The position numbers were made by a program, and so were the translations under genes. Shown piece after piece: positions 52,924-61,831 of a stretch of 64,000 bases of DNA. Location: assembly GCA_963705545.1 (NCBI GenBank), contig CAVPJX010000002.1:248001-312000 (forward strand). The letters are read 5' to 3'. A model generated the notes under the pieces. That model saw only the letters and a program-made list of their open reading frames with translations. It was not told where the DNA came from and made no database searches. Numbering within the stretch: position 1 is the first letter of the stretch; each line of letters begins with the position of its first letter. This DNA comes from DATBLY01 sp963705545. Lineage in GTDB: Bacteria > Actinomycetota > UBA4738 > HRBIN12.

Positions 52924-54270
52924 ATGGCCAACGCCCGCCGGCTCCTTCCCCTGGTCCTGATCGCAGTGCTCCTGGCGCCGACGGCGCCTGCGCGCGCGGA
53001 CGATCCCGTCCGCAACCCCGGGGATCCGAGCTACCGGGTCCGGTTGTCGACGGGCCCAACGGGTCGTGTCTGGCGCGGGTCGGAGAGCATCTCGTTCACG
53101 AACCTCGATGCCGAGCCGCTCTCGTTGATCTACCTGCGCCTGTGGTCCAACGGCGTCGAGGGGTGCCGCAGCCACGCGATCGTGGTCGCCGATGTCGAGG
53201 GTGGGACGCCAGGCGAGCTCTCGGAGCGCTGCACCGTGCTCCCGATCGAGCTCGACCAGCCGGTGCCCCCGGGAGGGCCCGCGACCGTCTCGTTCCGGCT
53301 CACGATCGATCTGCCCCGGAGGAACGATCGCTTCGGGACCTATCACGGGCTGTCGCTGCTCGGAACGGCACTGCCCACGCTCGCGATCCATGACGACGGC
53401 GGCTGGCACCTCCCACCGTTCGTCGACCTGGGCGAGAGCTTCTACTCGATCGTCGGCCACTACGAGGTCAGGCTCGACGTCCCGCGCGGGCTGGACACGC
53501 CGACGACCGGGATCGCCGTGGCGGAACGGGAGCGGAACGGACGGCGGATCACGCTCTACATCGCCGAGGACGTTCGGGACTTCGCCTGGGCGGCTGGACG
53601 CCTCGCCCACATGCGAGCACGGTCGGGCAAGACGAGGATCGTCGTTTCGTACCAGCCGGAGGGGATCGGCCGGGAACGCGCGAGGCTGGCGCTCCGGCAC
53701 GCGCGGGAGTCGCTCGACACGTTCTCGGAGGCGTACGGCGCGTTCCCGTACCCGGAGATGGACGTCGTGCTCACCGCGTTCGCCACCTTCGGCGGGATGG
53801 AGTACCCGACGATCATCTTCACGAACCGGGACCGACTGACGATCGCGCACGAGATCGCGCATCAGTGGTGGTACGGCATCGTCGGCGACGACGAGTACTC
53901 GGAGCCGTGGCTCGACGAATCGTTCGCCACGTGGTCGCAGTACCTGCCGTTCGGCGGGTGGAAGCAGTGCCCGGACGGCGTGGACTTCCCGAGCGATACG
54001 GCGCGCATCACGAACGACATGGGGTACTGGCGGACGCACACGGATGAGTACTGGGTGATCTACAGCGGCGGCGGATGCCTGCTCGCGGACCTGGCCTCGC
54101 GGTTCGGCCTCGACCGGTTCGTCGAGGTCCTTCGCGACTACGCCCGGGGGCAGTGGCTGGACGTCGCGCGCACCGCGGACTTCCGGGACGCGATCGATGC
54201 GGCCGCCGCGGCGGACGGGCTCCTCGGCGTCGACCCGGATGCGTATTGGTCAGCGTGGCGGGTGGACTGA
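52924..54270 (+). CDS. Secreted M1-family metallopeptidase
   Basis: The 448-residue protein has a Sec signal peptide (residues 1-22, ending APARA). The zinc motif HEIAHQWWYGIVGDDEYSEPWLDESFA, with its downstream Glu, lies in the second half; the GxMEN-like exopeptidase motif is GGMEYPT. It is an outside-acting aminopeptidase-like enzyme, shorter than classical M1 enzymes. TACACT at 52909-52914 lies nine bases before the ATG, with CGGAGG in between. Confidence 0.88.
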   Translation: MANARRLLPLVLIAVLLAPTAPARADDPVRNPGDPSYRVRLSTGPTGRVWRGSESISFTNLDAEPLSLIYLRLWSNGVEGCRSHAIVVADVEGGTPGELSERCTVLPIELDQPVPPGGPATVSFRLTIDLPRRNDRFGTYHGLSLLGTALPTLAIHDDGGWHLPPFVDLGESFYSIVGHYEVRLDVPRGLDTPTTGIAVAERERNGRRITLYIAEDVRDFAWAAGRLAHMRARSGKTRIVVSYQPEGIGRERARLALRHARESLDTFSEAYGAFPYPEMDVVLTAFATFGGMEYPTIIFTNRDRLTIAHEIAHQWWYGIVGDDEYSEPWLDESFATWSQYLPFGGWKQCPDGVDFPSDTARITNDMGYWRTHTDEYWVIYSGGGCLLADLASRFGLDRFVEVLRDYARGQWLDVARTADFRDAIDAAAAADGLLGVDPDAYWSAWRVD

Positions 54271-54341
54271 CCCGGCGGCCGTCCGGATAGGATAGGCGGT
54301 CGCGCGTCAGCTGGATCCCGCCGGATCCGGGAGGAGGGGCC

Positions 54342-54764
54342 GTGCCCACGAAGAGCGTCACCGCCGAGCTGGCCAACGTCCCCCTGTTCTCCGATTGCTC
54401 GAAGCGGGACCTGGACCTGATCGCACGCGTCGCGAAGGACGTCTCGCACCCGGCCGGCACCGTCATCGCCCGGGAGGGGGAGCCCGGGGTCGGCCTGTTC
54501 ATCATCCTCGACGGCAAGGCCGAGGTGACGATCGGCGGCGTGAAGAAGACGATGCTGGGCCCGGGCGACTTCTTCGGCGAGATCGCGCTGCTCGACGGTG
54601 GCCCACGCACGGCGACCGTCACCGCGATCACCGATCTGAAGCTGCTCGGCCTGACCGAGTGGGTCTTCCGCGGGCTGATGATGGAGCACCCGGCGATCGC
54701 CTTGAAGACGCTGCAGCAGATGGCCGGCCGGCTCCGCAACGCGACGAAGGCCGCGACCACCTGA
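54342..54764 (+). CDS. Stand-alone cyclic-nucleotide-binding domain protein
   Basis: The 140-residue Crp-type beta-roll has no DNA-binding or kinase domain. The phosphate cassette FGEIALLDGGPRTATV is complete, with Glu and Arg for the ribose and phosphate, so binding of cAMP or cGMP is probable. It must act on a partner protein. The GTG start has GGGAGGAGG upstream, and TAGGATAGG boxes lie at about 54285-54297. The glycosyltransferase-like gene begins four bases after the stop. Confidence 0.9.
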   Translation: MPTKSVTAELANVPLFSDCSKRDLDLIARVAKDVSHPAGTVIAREGEPGVGLFIILDGKAEVTIGGVKKTMLGPGDFFGEIALLDGGPRTATVTAITDLKLLGLTEWVFRGLMMEHPAIALKTLQQMAGRLRNATKAATT

Positions 54765-54768
54765 GCCG

Positions 54769-55701
54769 ATGACCGCCGGCGAGGCGCCCGAGGGCGTCCG
54801 AGCGCTCGCCGAGCAACGCGCCGAGGCTCGCGCCCGCAAGGACTTCGCGGCGGCCGACGATCTCCGCGAACGCCTCGCCGACGCCGGGTGGACGGTCACG
54901 GACGCCGCGGACGGGACCTTCGTCCTCGAGCCGGCCACCGTCCCCGAGGCGCCGTCGCGGACCGCGGCGGCCGACGTCGCGTCCCTCCTCGAGCGCCCCG
55001 CGGACGCCGACGCGTCGGTCCATTGGGTGGTGGAGGGCTGGCCGGAGGACGTCGACCGTGCGATCGCCGCGTTCCGCGCCCATCCGGTCGGTCGGTCGGT
55101 CCGCTACGTCGTCGCCGACGTGACGGGTGAACCGGCCGACCGATGGGGCGAGGACGTCGATGTGATCGCCCTCGAGGAGGGGACCGGGTGGGCGGCGGCG
55201 ATGAACGCGGGTCTGCGCCGGGCGACCGGCCGGATCGCGATCGTCGCGGACGGATCGATCGAGGTGACCGGCGATGTCCTGGGGCCGATCGAGGACGTCC
55301 TGCGCGACCCCTCGGTGGGCGTGTGCGGGCCGTTCGGGATCGTGACCCCCGACCTCCGCGAGTTCGAGCCGTCCGACGGGCCCGACGTGGACGCGATCGA
55401 GGGGTACCTGATGGCGTTCCGCCGTGAGGTGCTCGCCGCGTCCGGCCTCTTCGACGAGAAGTTCCGCTGGTACCGCACCGCCGACATCGAGCTCTCGTTC
55501 CGGATCAAGGACGCCGGCCTGCGGGCGGTCGTGGTCCCGGTGCCGGTCGAGCGCCACGAGCACCGGATGTGGTTCGGCACCCCGCCGGCGGAGCGCGCGA
55601 AGTGGTCGAAGCGCAACTTCTATCGGTTCCTGGATCGCTGGCGCGACCGGGCCGACCTGACGGTGGCGGGAGTGGCGCCGCCGCACCGGCACGAGCACTA
55701 G
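54769..55701 (+). CDS. CysS-tail domain fused to a GT2-like glycosyltransferase domain
   Basis: The 310-residue protein has an N-terminal 60-residue unit (RAEARARKDFAAADDLRERLADAGWTVTDAADG) like the C-terminal tail of cysteinyl-tRNA synthetases. The remainder resembles family 2 glycosyltransferases: GWAAAMNAGLRRATGRIAIVADG, then EGYLMAFRREVLAASGLFDEKF and RTADIELSFRIKDAG. The usual DxD is replaced by ADG, so activity is uncertain. It is co-transcribed with the cNMP-binding protein. Confidence 0.72.
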   Translation: MTAGEAPEGVRALAEQRAEARARKDFAAADDLRERLADAGWTVTDAADGTFVLEPATVPEAPSRTAAADVASLLERPADADASVHWVVEGWPEDVDRAIAAFRAHPVGRSVRYVVADVTGEPADRWGEDVDVIALEEGTGWAAAMNAGLRRATGRIAIVADGSIEVTGDVLGPIEDVLRDPSVGVCGPFGIVTPDLREFEPSDGPDVDAIEGYLMAFRREVLAASGLFDEKFRWYRTADIELSFRIKDAGLRAVVVPVPVERHEHRMWFGTPPAERAKWSKRNFYRFLDRWRDRADLTVAGVAPPHRHEH

Positions 55702-55715
55702 TCCGAGACGGACTA
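55699..55715. terminator. Palindrome holding the stop codons of two convergent genes
   Basis: TAGTCCG (55699-55705) and CGGACTA (55709-55715) pair exactly with loop AGA. The first arm begins with the TAG of the glycosyltransferase gene and the second ends with the TAG (minus strand) of ftsH. The short stem could act as a bidirectional end signal. Confidence 0.5.
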
Positions 55716-57767
55716 CTCCTCGAACCGCGGCATCGGCGGCGTGGGCGGTGGGGTCGCGCCGGCCGGTACGGACTCGGGCACGCCGTCCGACTGCTCGGCC
55801 TCACGGCGGACGGCGGCATCGGCGATGGCGGCCTCCGCGGCCGCCTTCGCGGCCTTGCCGTTCTCACGCGCCGTCTCGGGGTCGGGGATCGGCTTCGTCC
55901 CCGACGCGTAGGCCTCGAGGTCCGTGCCGTCGATCGTCTCGGTGGCGAGCAGCACGCCGGAGAGCTGATCGAGCAGGGTCCGCTTCTCGCGCAGGATCTG
56001 ATCCGCGCGGTCGTGCGCCTCGTTCAGCAGCCGGGAGACCTCCTGGTCGATCGTCTCGGCCGTATGAGCGGAGATCTTCGGCCCGGCGAACGGGTTCGCC
56101 TGGTCGTCGCGACCGAGCGAGAGCGGTCCGACCTTCTCGCTCATCCCGTACTCGGAGACCATCGCGCGGGCGACCTGGGTCGCCTTCTCCAGGTCGTTCT
56201 GCGCGCCGGTCGAGACCTCGTCGAAGCAGATCTCCTCGGCCACCCGTCCGCCCATCGCGAACGCCAGCATGTCCCGCAGCTCCGGCTCGGTGGCGAGGTA
56301 TCGGTCCTCGAGCGGCCGCGTCATCGTCAGGCCGAGCGCGGCCGTGCCCCGGGGGATGATCGTCACCCGGTGGACCGGGTCGAGGTTCTCGCAGAAGTGC
56401 GCCACCAGCGCGTGCCCCATCTCGTGGAACGCGACGCGGGTCTTCTCCTTCTCGCTCATCACGCGGGACTTGCGCTCGAGGCCCATCGACGCGCGGTCGA
56501 TCGCCTCTTCGAGCTCGTCCATCGTGACGGAGTTCTTCTCACGACGGGCCGCGAGCAGCGCGGCCTCGTTCACGACGTTCTCGAGGTCGGCGCCGGTGAA
56601 CCCGGGGGTGCGCGACGCGATCAGCCGGAGGTCCACCTTCGGATCCAGCGCGACGCCCCGCGCGTGCACGCGCAGGATCTCCTCGCGGCCGTGCAGGTCG
56701 GGACGGTCCACGACGACCTGCCGGTCGAAACGGCCGGGCCGGACCAGCGCGGGGTCCAGCACGTCGGGCCGGTTCGTCGCGGCCATGATGATCACGCCCT
56801 TGCTGGCGTCGAACCCGTCCATCTCGACGAGCAGCTGGTTCAGGGTCTGCTCGCGCTCGTCGTGCGCCCCGAAGCCGGCGCCCATCGCGCCCGCGCGTCC
56901 CTTGCCGATCGTGTCGATCTCGTCGAGGAACACCAGGGCCGGGGCCTTCTCCTTCGCCTGCTGGAACAGCTCGCGGACCCGGGCGGCGCCGAGGCCCACG
57001 AACATCTCCACGAACTCCGAGCCGGACATGAAGAAGAACGGCACGTTCGCCTCGCCGGCGACCGCGCGCGCGAGCAGGGTCTTGCCGCACCCCGGGGGTC
57101 CGAGCAGCAGCACGCCCTTCGGGATCCGGCCCCCCAGGCGCTGGTACTTCTTCGGGTTCTTCAGGAAGTCGACGATCTCGCGGAGCTCCTCCTTCGCCTC
57201 GTCGACGCCGGCCACGTCGCTGAAGGTGGTCTTCATCTCCTTGCGGTCGTAGATCCGGACCTTGTTCCGGCCCATGTTCAGGGCGGCACCCGCGCCCCCG
57301 CCCATCCGCCGGAACACGAAGTAGTAGATGACGACCATCACCAACAGGAACGGCAGGATGTTCAGCAGCAGCGATGCGAACACGCTGGGACGGACCGCCT
57401 GCACGTCGACCCCGGCCGCGATGAGCTTGTCGGTGAGCGGGCCGGTGTCGAAGCTGGGCGGCAGGGTGGCCACGAAGTCCACTTCCTCGCCGCCCTTGGT
57501 CATCGTCCCCGACACGCTCGTGTCCGAGATCTTCACGGGGACGTCCGTCACGATGTGCCCCGCGTCGACCGCGTTGACGAACTCGGAGTACGTGATCTGC
57601 TCGGTGTTCGCGTTCGCGAGCCAGCTGTTGAACACCAGCAGGCCCACCAGCAGGAGTGGGACGATGAGCCACGGGCTGAGTCGCGGCCGTGGCACGTTCG
57701 AGCCGCCGGATCCATCCGGCAGCCAGCGGTTGCGCTGGGGATTCTTGTTCGAGCCGTCGTCAGGCAT
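55713..57767 (-). CDS. ftsH: ATP-dependent zinc metalloprotease FtsH
   Basis: Membrane AAA protease that degrades damaged membrane and regulatory proteins. It has 684 residues. Membrane segments lie at about 34-52 and 131-150; Walker A GPPGCGKT is near 225, Walker B ALVFLDEIDTIG follows, then the SRH ATNRPDVLDPALVRPGRFDR. The zinc site is HEMGH near 447, with the third ligand in EVSTGAQNDLEKAT. The C-terminal tail is Ala/Pro-rich. Start ATG 57767. Confidence 0.96.
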   Translation of the reverse strand: MPDDGSNKNPQRNRWLPDGSGGSNVPRPRLSPWLIVPLLLVGLLVFNSWLANANTEQITYSEFVNAVDAGHIVTDVPVKISDTSVSGTMTKGGEEVDFVATLPPSFDTGPLTDKLIAAGVDVQAVRPSVFASLLLNILPFLLVMVVIYYFVFRRMGGGAGAALNMGRNKVRIYDRKEMKTTFSDVAGVDEAKEELREIVDFLKNPKKYQRLGGRIPKGVLLLGPPGCGKTLLARAVAGEANVPFFFMSGSEFVEMFVGLGAARVRELFQQAKEKAPALVFLDEIDTIGKGRAGAMGAGFGAHDEREQTLNQLLVEMDGFDASKGVIIMAATNRPDVLDPALVRPGRFDRQVVVDRPDLHGREEILRVHARGVALDPKVDLRLIASRTPGFTGADLENVVNEAALLAARREKNSVTMDELEEAIDRASMGLERKSRVMSEKEKTRVAFHEMGHALVAHFCENLDPVHRVTIIPRGTAALGLTMTRPLEDRYLATEPELRDMLAFAMGGRVAEEICFDEVSTGAQNDLEKATQVARAMVSEYGMSEKVGPLSLGRDDQANPFAGPKISAHTAETIDQEVSRLLNEAHDRADQILREKRTLLDQLSGVLLATETIDGTDLEAYASGTKPIPDPETARENGKAAKAAAEAAIADAAVRREAEQSDGVPESVPAGATPPPTPPMPRFEE

Positions 57768-57881
57768 GCGTGTCCATCTTGCCACCCACCTGGGCCTATG
57801 ACAGCCGCGTCGGGCGACGTCACAGCTCCTCCACAGGTATCGGGCGACGGCGCGGCGGACTGGATGCGGGATACTGGCGCG

Positions 57882-58466
57882 ATGGCCCAGCGAGCAGCGA
57901 CCGACGAGGCGGCCCTGCGCGAGCGGTTCGAGCGCGACGTGATCCCGCTCCTGTCCAGCCTCTACGGGGCCGCGATGCGCCTGACCCGCAACCCGACCGA
58001 CGCCGAGGACCTGATCCAGGAGACGTACCTGCGAGCCTTCCGCGGGTTCGCGGGGTTCCAAGAGGGCACGAACCTGAAGGCGTGGCTCTACCGGATCCTC
58101 ACGAACAGCTTCATCAACACGTACCGGAAGAAGCAGCGCGAGCCGCAGACGGTCGAGGGTCCCGAAGACATCGACGAGTGGTACCTCTTCGACCGGCTGG
58201 GCGCGCAGAACGTCGAGGTCTCGGCCGAGTCGGAGGTGCTCGACCGGATGCCGGACGAGGACGTGAAGCGCGCGCTCGAATCGATCCCGGAGAACTTCCG
58301 GATGGCCGTGCTGCTGGCCGACGTCGAGGGCTTCAGCTACAAGGAGATCGCCGAGATCATGGACGTGCCGATCGGCACGGTGATGTCGCGCCTGCACCGG
58401 GGAAGGAAAGCGCTGGAGCGGGCGTTGTGGGACACGGCGAAGGAACGAGGACTGGTCGATGGGTGA
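57882..58466 (+). CDS. ECF sigma factor, SigR/SigH-like
   Basis: Sigma factor of 194 residues. Region 2 is LYGAAMRLTRNPTDAEDLIQETYLRAFRGFAGFQEGTNLKAWLYRILTNSFINTYRKKQRE; region 4 is IPENFRMAVLLADVEGFSYKEIAEIMDVPIGTVMSRLHRGRKAL. The pattern matches the thiol-oxidative-stress group. An anti-sigma gene overlaps its end by eight bases. GATACT at 57870-57875 lies six bases before ATG 57882. Likely targets are thiol-repair genes, by family knowledge only. Confidence 0.92.
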   Translation: MAQRAATDEAALRERFERDVIPLLSSLYGAAMRLTRNPTDAEDLIQETYLRAFRGFAGFQEGTNLKAWLYRILTNSFINTYRKKQREPQTVEGPEDIDEWYLFDRLGAQNVEVSAESEVLDRMPDEDVKRALESIPENFRMAVLLADVEGFSYKEIAEIMDVPIGTVMSRLHRGRKALERALWDTAKERGLVDG

Positions 58467-58722
58467 TCGCGGTTGTGACTGCAACGAGGCGCGCGCCGAG
58501 GCGCAGCGGTTCATCGACGGCGAGCTCGACGTTACCGTCCGGGTCCAGATCGAGCGACACCTCGCCGAGTGCCACGGGTGCACCGAGCGCACGGAGTTCC
58601 AGCGTCACCTCAAGCTCTTGATCGCGAAGAAGTGCGGGCAGGAGGCCGTTCCCGCGGAGCTCGAGGAGAAGGTGCTCGAGTTGATCCGCCGCCTCGACAC
58701 CTCCGCCGCGGAAGGTCCGTAA
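58459..58722 (+). CDS. Zinc-binding anti-sigma factor, RsrA-like
   Basis: The 87-residue protein has HLAECHGC (HxxxCxxC), the zinc motif of redox-sensitive anti-sigma factors, plus Cys6 and Cys8 near the N terminus (CDCNEARAEAQRFIDGELD). On oxidation such proteins form a disulphide, lose zinc and free the sigma factor. The overlapping start with the sigma gene gives matched amounts. It is short, as expected. Confidence 0.9.
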   Translation: MGDRGCDCNEARAEAQRFIDGELDVTVRVQIERHLAECHGCTERTEFQRHLKLLIAKKCGQEAVPAELEEKVLELIRRLDTSAAEGP

Positions 58723-58795
58723 GGACCTCCCGCCGGCGCCGCGATCGGGTGTAGCGTTCACCCGGCCGAAGCCGGTGGCAGCGAGGAGGCGGCAG

Positions 58796-59179
58796 ATGAC
58801 GGTCCCGCATGACGAGTGCATCCCGCAGCTGGCGGAGCACCTCCGTCCCATCTTCGAGGCGAGCCCGGACGGCGTCTACGTGTGGTTGGACGAGACGCAC
58901 TCGGCGTGCAACGAGCGGCTCGCGTCGATGTTCGGGCTCACGGTCGACGAGTGGTCGAACACCCCGGGGTTCCTGCAGCAGTTCGTCCACGAGGACGACC
59001 GGGAGCTGGTCTCGTGGAACTACTGGAACCGGGTCCAGGAGCTCGCCTTCCCCGTGACGTTCCGGTTCCGCGCGATCCGCAAGGACGGATCGGGCTTCGT
59101 GGCCGAGACCGACATGATCCCGCTCACGTACGGGGGCCACACGGTCGCGTACCACTTCGTCCGTCAGGTGGGGGCCTAG
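58796..59179 (+). CDS. Single PAS-domain protein
   Basis: The 127-residue protein is almost entirely one PAS domain: LRPIFEASPDGVYVWLDETH, then FGLTVDEW, FVHEDDRELV and FRFRAIRKDGSGFVAETDMIPL. There is no output domain, so it may sense a ligand and act on a partner. ATG 58796 has GAGGAGG before it; TAGCGT at 58752-58757 is a likely -10 box. It follows the sigma/anti-sigma pair, so a role in the same response is possible. Confidence 0.75.
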   Translation: MTVPHDECIPQLAEHLRPIFEASPDGVYVWLDETHSACNERLASMFGLTVDEWSNTPGFLQQFVHEDDRELVSWNYWNRVQELAFPVTFRFRAIRKDGSGFVAETDMIPLTYGGHTVAYHFVRQVGA

Positions 59180-59184
59180 GGACC

Positions 59185-59899
59185 GTGGAGGACCTCGGCA
59201 CGATCCTCGGGGTCTGGGCGCACCCGGACGACGAGACCTACCTCGCCGCCGGGCTCATGGCGCAGGCCGTCCGCGCACGGACGCCGCGTCGTGGTGATCA
59301 CCGCGACCCGGGGCGAGGGCGGCTCGATGGACGAGGAGGTCTGGCCGCCCGAGACGATGGGCGATGTCCGCGCGGCCGAGCTGATGCGCTCGTTCGAGGT
59401 CCTGGGCGTCACCGAGCACCACTGGCTCGACCTGCCCGACATCGACATGGACACCGGGCTGCCCGATGAAGGCTACCCCCGGGTGCGTGACATCGTGGCC
59501 GACGTGCAGCCCGACACGGTGCTCACGTTCGGCCCCGACGGGATGACCGGCCACGTCGCGCACATGTCGGTGAGCACATGGGCCACGCGTGCGGTCGACG
59601 AGGTGGGCAAGCCGGGCGCGAGGGTCCACTACGCCACGTACACGCAGGAGTGGGCGGAGACGTGGGTCCCGGTCTACAACCGCTTCGAGGTCTTCCGGCC
59701 GGGGACGCCGCCCATCACCGCGCGGGCGGAGCTCTCGATCGACTTCCCGCTGGAGCCGGACCTCCTCGAGCTGAAGCTGCGGGCGATCGAGGAGCACGAG
59801 AGCCAGGTCGGGGGGATGGTCCAGGCGTTCGGGGAGGATATCTTCCGGGCCGCGATGGCGGACGAGTACTTCCGGCTCGGCCTGGAGAAGGAGGGGTGA
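59185..59899 (+). pseudogene. Second PIG-L (LmbE) family deacetylase, single frameshift
   Basis: About 237 residues if repaired. The zinc motif VWAHPDDETYLAAGLMAQAVRA is read from GTG 59185. Near 59278 one base is extra; the next frame then gives GRRVVVITATRGEGGSMDEEVWPPETMGDVRAAELMRS and the late motif DGMTGHVAHMSVS. Both parts match the family well, so this is probably a working gene with an assembly error. Its stop overlaps the aminotransferase start. Confidence 0.78.
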
Positions 59900-61065
59900 T
59901 GAGGGTCGTCTCGGAGCAGATCGGCGCGATCGCCGACAGCCTGCGGTCGTTCGCCGACTTCAGCCTGTCGCTGCCGGAGGAGATCCCGTGTGACTTCCTG
60001 TTCGGCAACCCGCACGAGGTGGCCTCGCGCGCCTACGTCGAGACCCTTCAGCGCGCCGCGGAGCCCACCGACGCCATGCACTACGCGTACACGATGAACC
60101 TCCCCGCCGCGACCGAGGCGGTGGCGGCCGGCTTGACCGAGCGGTTCGCGGCTCCGTTCGACCCCCAGGACATCAGCATGACGAACGGCAACTTCGCCGG
60201 TCTCTCGATCGTGCTCCGCACGGTGTGCGATCCGGGCGACGAGGTCGCCTACGTGTCGCCGCCGTGGTTCTTCTACGAGAGCCTGATCCTGTCGGTGGGC
60301 GCGACGCCCGTGCGCGTGTTGGCGACCGCGGACACCTACGACCTGGACCTGGACGCGATCGCCGAGGCGATCGGACCGCGGACGCGTGCGGTGATCGTGA
60401 ACTCGCCGCACAACCCGTCCGGGCGGATCTACCCCCCCGAGATGCTCGACGCGCTCGCCGGCGTGCTGACGGAGGCGAGCGAGCGCCACGGCCGTCCGGT
60501 CTTCCTGGTATCGGACGAGGCGTACAACCGGATCGTGTTCGATGGACGGACGTTCCCCACGCCCGTCACGCGGTACCCCTACTCGTTCCTGCTCTACACC
60601 TACGCGAAGACCCTGCTCGCGCCCGGCTCGCGGCTGGGGTACATCGCGATGCCGCCGACGATGCCGGAGCGCGAGGCGCTGAGGCTCCCGCTCCTGGTCG
60701 CGCAGATCTCGACGGGCTGGGCCTACCCGATCTCGATGCTGCAGCACGCCGTCCCTGAGCTCGAGCGGCTCGGCCCGGACCTCGACGCCCTCCAGGGGCG
60801 ACGCGACACGCTCGTCGGGGCCCTGCGCGACCAGGGGTACGACGCGATGCTCCCGGAAGGGACGTTCTACGTCCTGGTGACGTCGCCGCTGACCGACGAC
60901 CGGGCGTTCTCCGACCTGCTGGTCAAGCGCGGCGTCTACGTCCTGCCGGGCGCGGTGTTCGAGGCGCCCGGCCGGTTCCGGATCTCGCTCACGGCGAACG
61001 ACGAGATGGTCGAGCGGGCGATCCCCGCGTTCGCGGAGGCGATCGCGGAGGCGGGATCGCGATGA
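59899..61065 (+). CDS. PLP-dependent class I/II aminotransferase
   Basis: Aminotransferase of 388 residues. The PLP-binding Lys is in YTYAKTLLAPGSRLGY, the Asp/Tyr pair in VSDEAYNRIVFDG, and VNSPHNPSGRIY is the family block. The N terminus DFLFGNPHEVASRAYVETL is less usual. The substrate is unknown. The start overlaps the deacetylase stop and the end overlaps the next gene, so the three form one operon. Confidence 0.88.
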   Translation: MRVVSEQIGAIADSLRSFADFSLSLPEEIPCDFLFGNPHEVASRAYVETLQRAAEPTDAMHYAYTMNLPAATEAVAAGLTERFAAPFDPQDISMTNGNFAGLSIVLRTVCDPGDEVAYVSPPWFFYESLILSVGATPVRVLATADTYDLDLDAIAEAIGPRTRAVIVNSPHNPSGRIYPPEMLDALAGVLTEASERHGRPVFLVSDEAYNRIVFDGRTFPTPVTRYPYSFLLYTYAKTLLAPGSRLGYIAMPPTMPEREALRLPLLVAQISTGWAYPISMLQHAVPELERLGPDLDALQGRRDTLVGALRDQGYDAMLPEGTFYVLVTSPLTDDRAFSDLLVKRGVYVLPGAVFEAPGRFRISLTANDEMVERAIPAFAEAIAEAGSR

Positions 61066-61790
61066 CCGCTCGCTCGTTCGCGTTGCTCGGCGCCGGCGAG
61101 TTCGAGGACTGGCACGACGAGGTGGACGCCTGGTTGCTGGAGCGCGCCGACGGTGGAGGGCGCGTGCTCGTGCTGCCCACCGCCTCGGCGAGGGAAGGCG
61201 ACGACGTCTTCGACCGGTGGGGCTCGATGGGCCTGTCGCACTACCGGCGCCTGGAGGTCGACGTGGAGGTCCTGCCCCTGAAGACGCGGGAGGACGCGGA
61301 GCGACCGGAGCTCGTCGACCGGCTCGCCGGCGCGTCGATGGTCTTCTTCTCCGGCGGGAACCCCTGGTACCTCGCCACCGTCCTCCGCGACAGCGCGTTC
61401 TGCCGTGCGATGTACGCCCGGATCGACGAGGGGATGGCCTACGCGGGGTGCAGCGCGGGTGTCGCGTGCCTGACCGAGCGGACCTTCGACAGCGACACGC
61501 AGGACTTCGAGCAGGTGTTCAAGCCCGGGCTCGGGTACATCCGCCGCACGCTCTTCGGGCCCCACTGGGACATCGTCGATACCTGGATCCCGGGCGCGAC
61601 CGAGCTGATCGTCTCCACGGTCGCCGACGGCGAGGTGTTCGTCGGGATCGACGAGCGCACGGCGCTGGTCGGCGACGGGTCTGGCTGGCAGGTCCACGGA
61701 GCGTCGAAGGTCCACGTGCGCGCCGAGGGGGAGTGGTCCCGGCACGGCGACGGCGAGGTCTTCGAGTTGCCGCTCCCGATCGAGCCCTGA
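61062..61790 (+). CDS. Peptidase S51-like / type 1 glutamine amidotransferase-fold protein
   Basis: The 242-residue protein has the nucleophile elbow AGCSAGVACLTERT with Ser, preceded by VFFSGGNPWYLATVL and followed by the C-terminal His region. Relatives are dipeptidase E and cyanophycinase; neighbouring genes do not single out a substrate. The start overlaps the aminotransferase stop (ATGA). Confidence 0.78.
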   Translation: MTARSFALLGAGEFEDWHDEVDAWLLERADGGGRVLVLPTASAREGDDVFDRWGSMGLSHYRRLEVDVEVLPLKTREDAERPELVDRLAGASMVFFSGGNPWYLATVLRDSAFCRAMYARIDEGMAYAGCSAGVACLTERTFDSDTQDFEQVFKPGLGYIRRTLFGPHWDIVDTWIPGATELIVSTVADGEVFVGIDERTALVGDGSGWQVHGASKVHVRAEGEWSRHGDGEVFELPLPIEP

Positions 61791-61831
61791 CGTCGGTGGG
61801 CGTCCCGCGGTCCCGCCGCTAGGGTTGCCCG

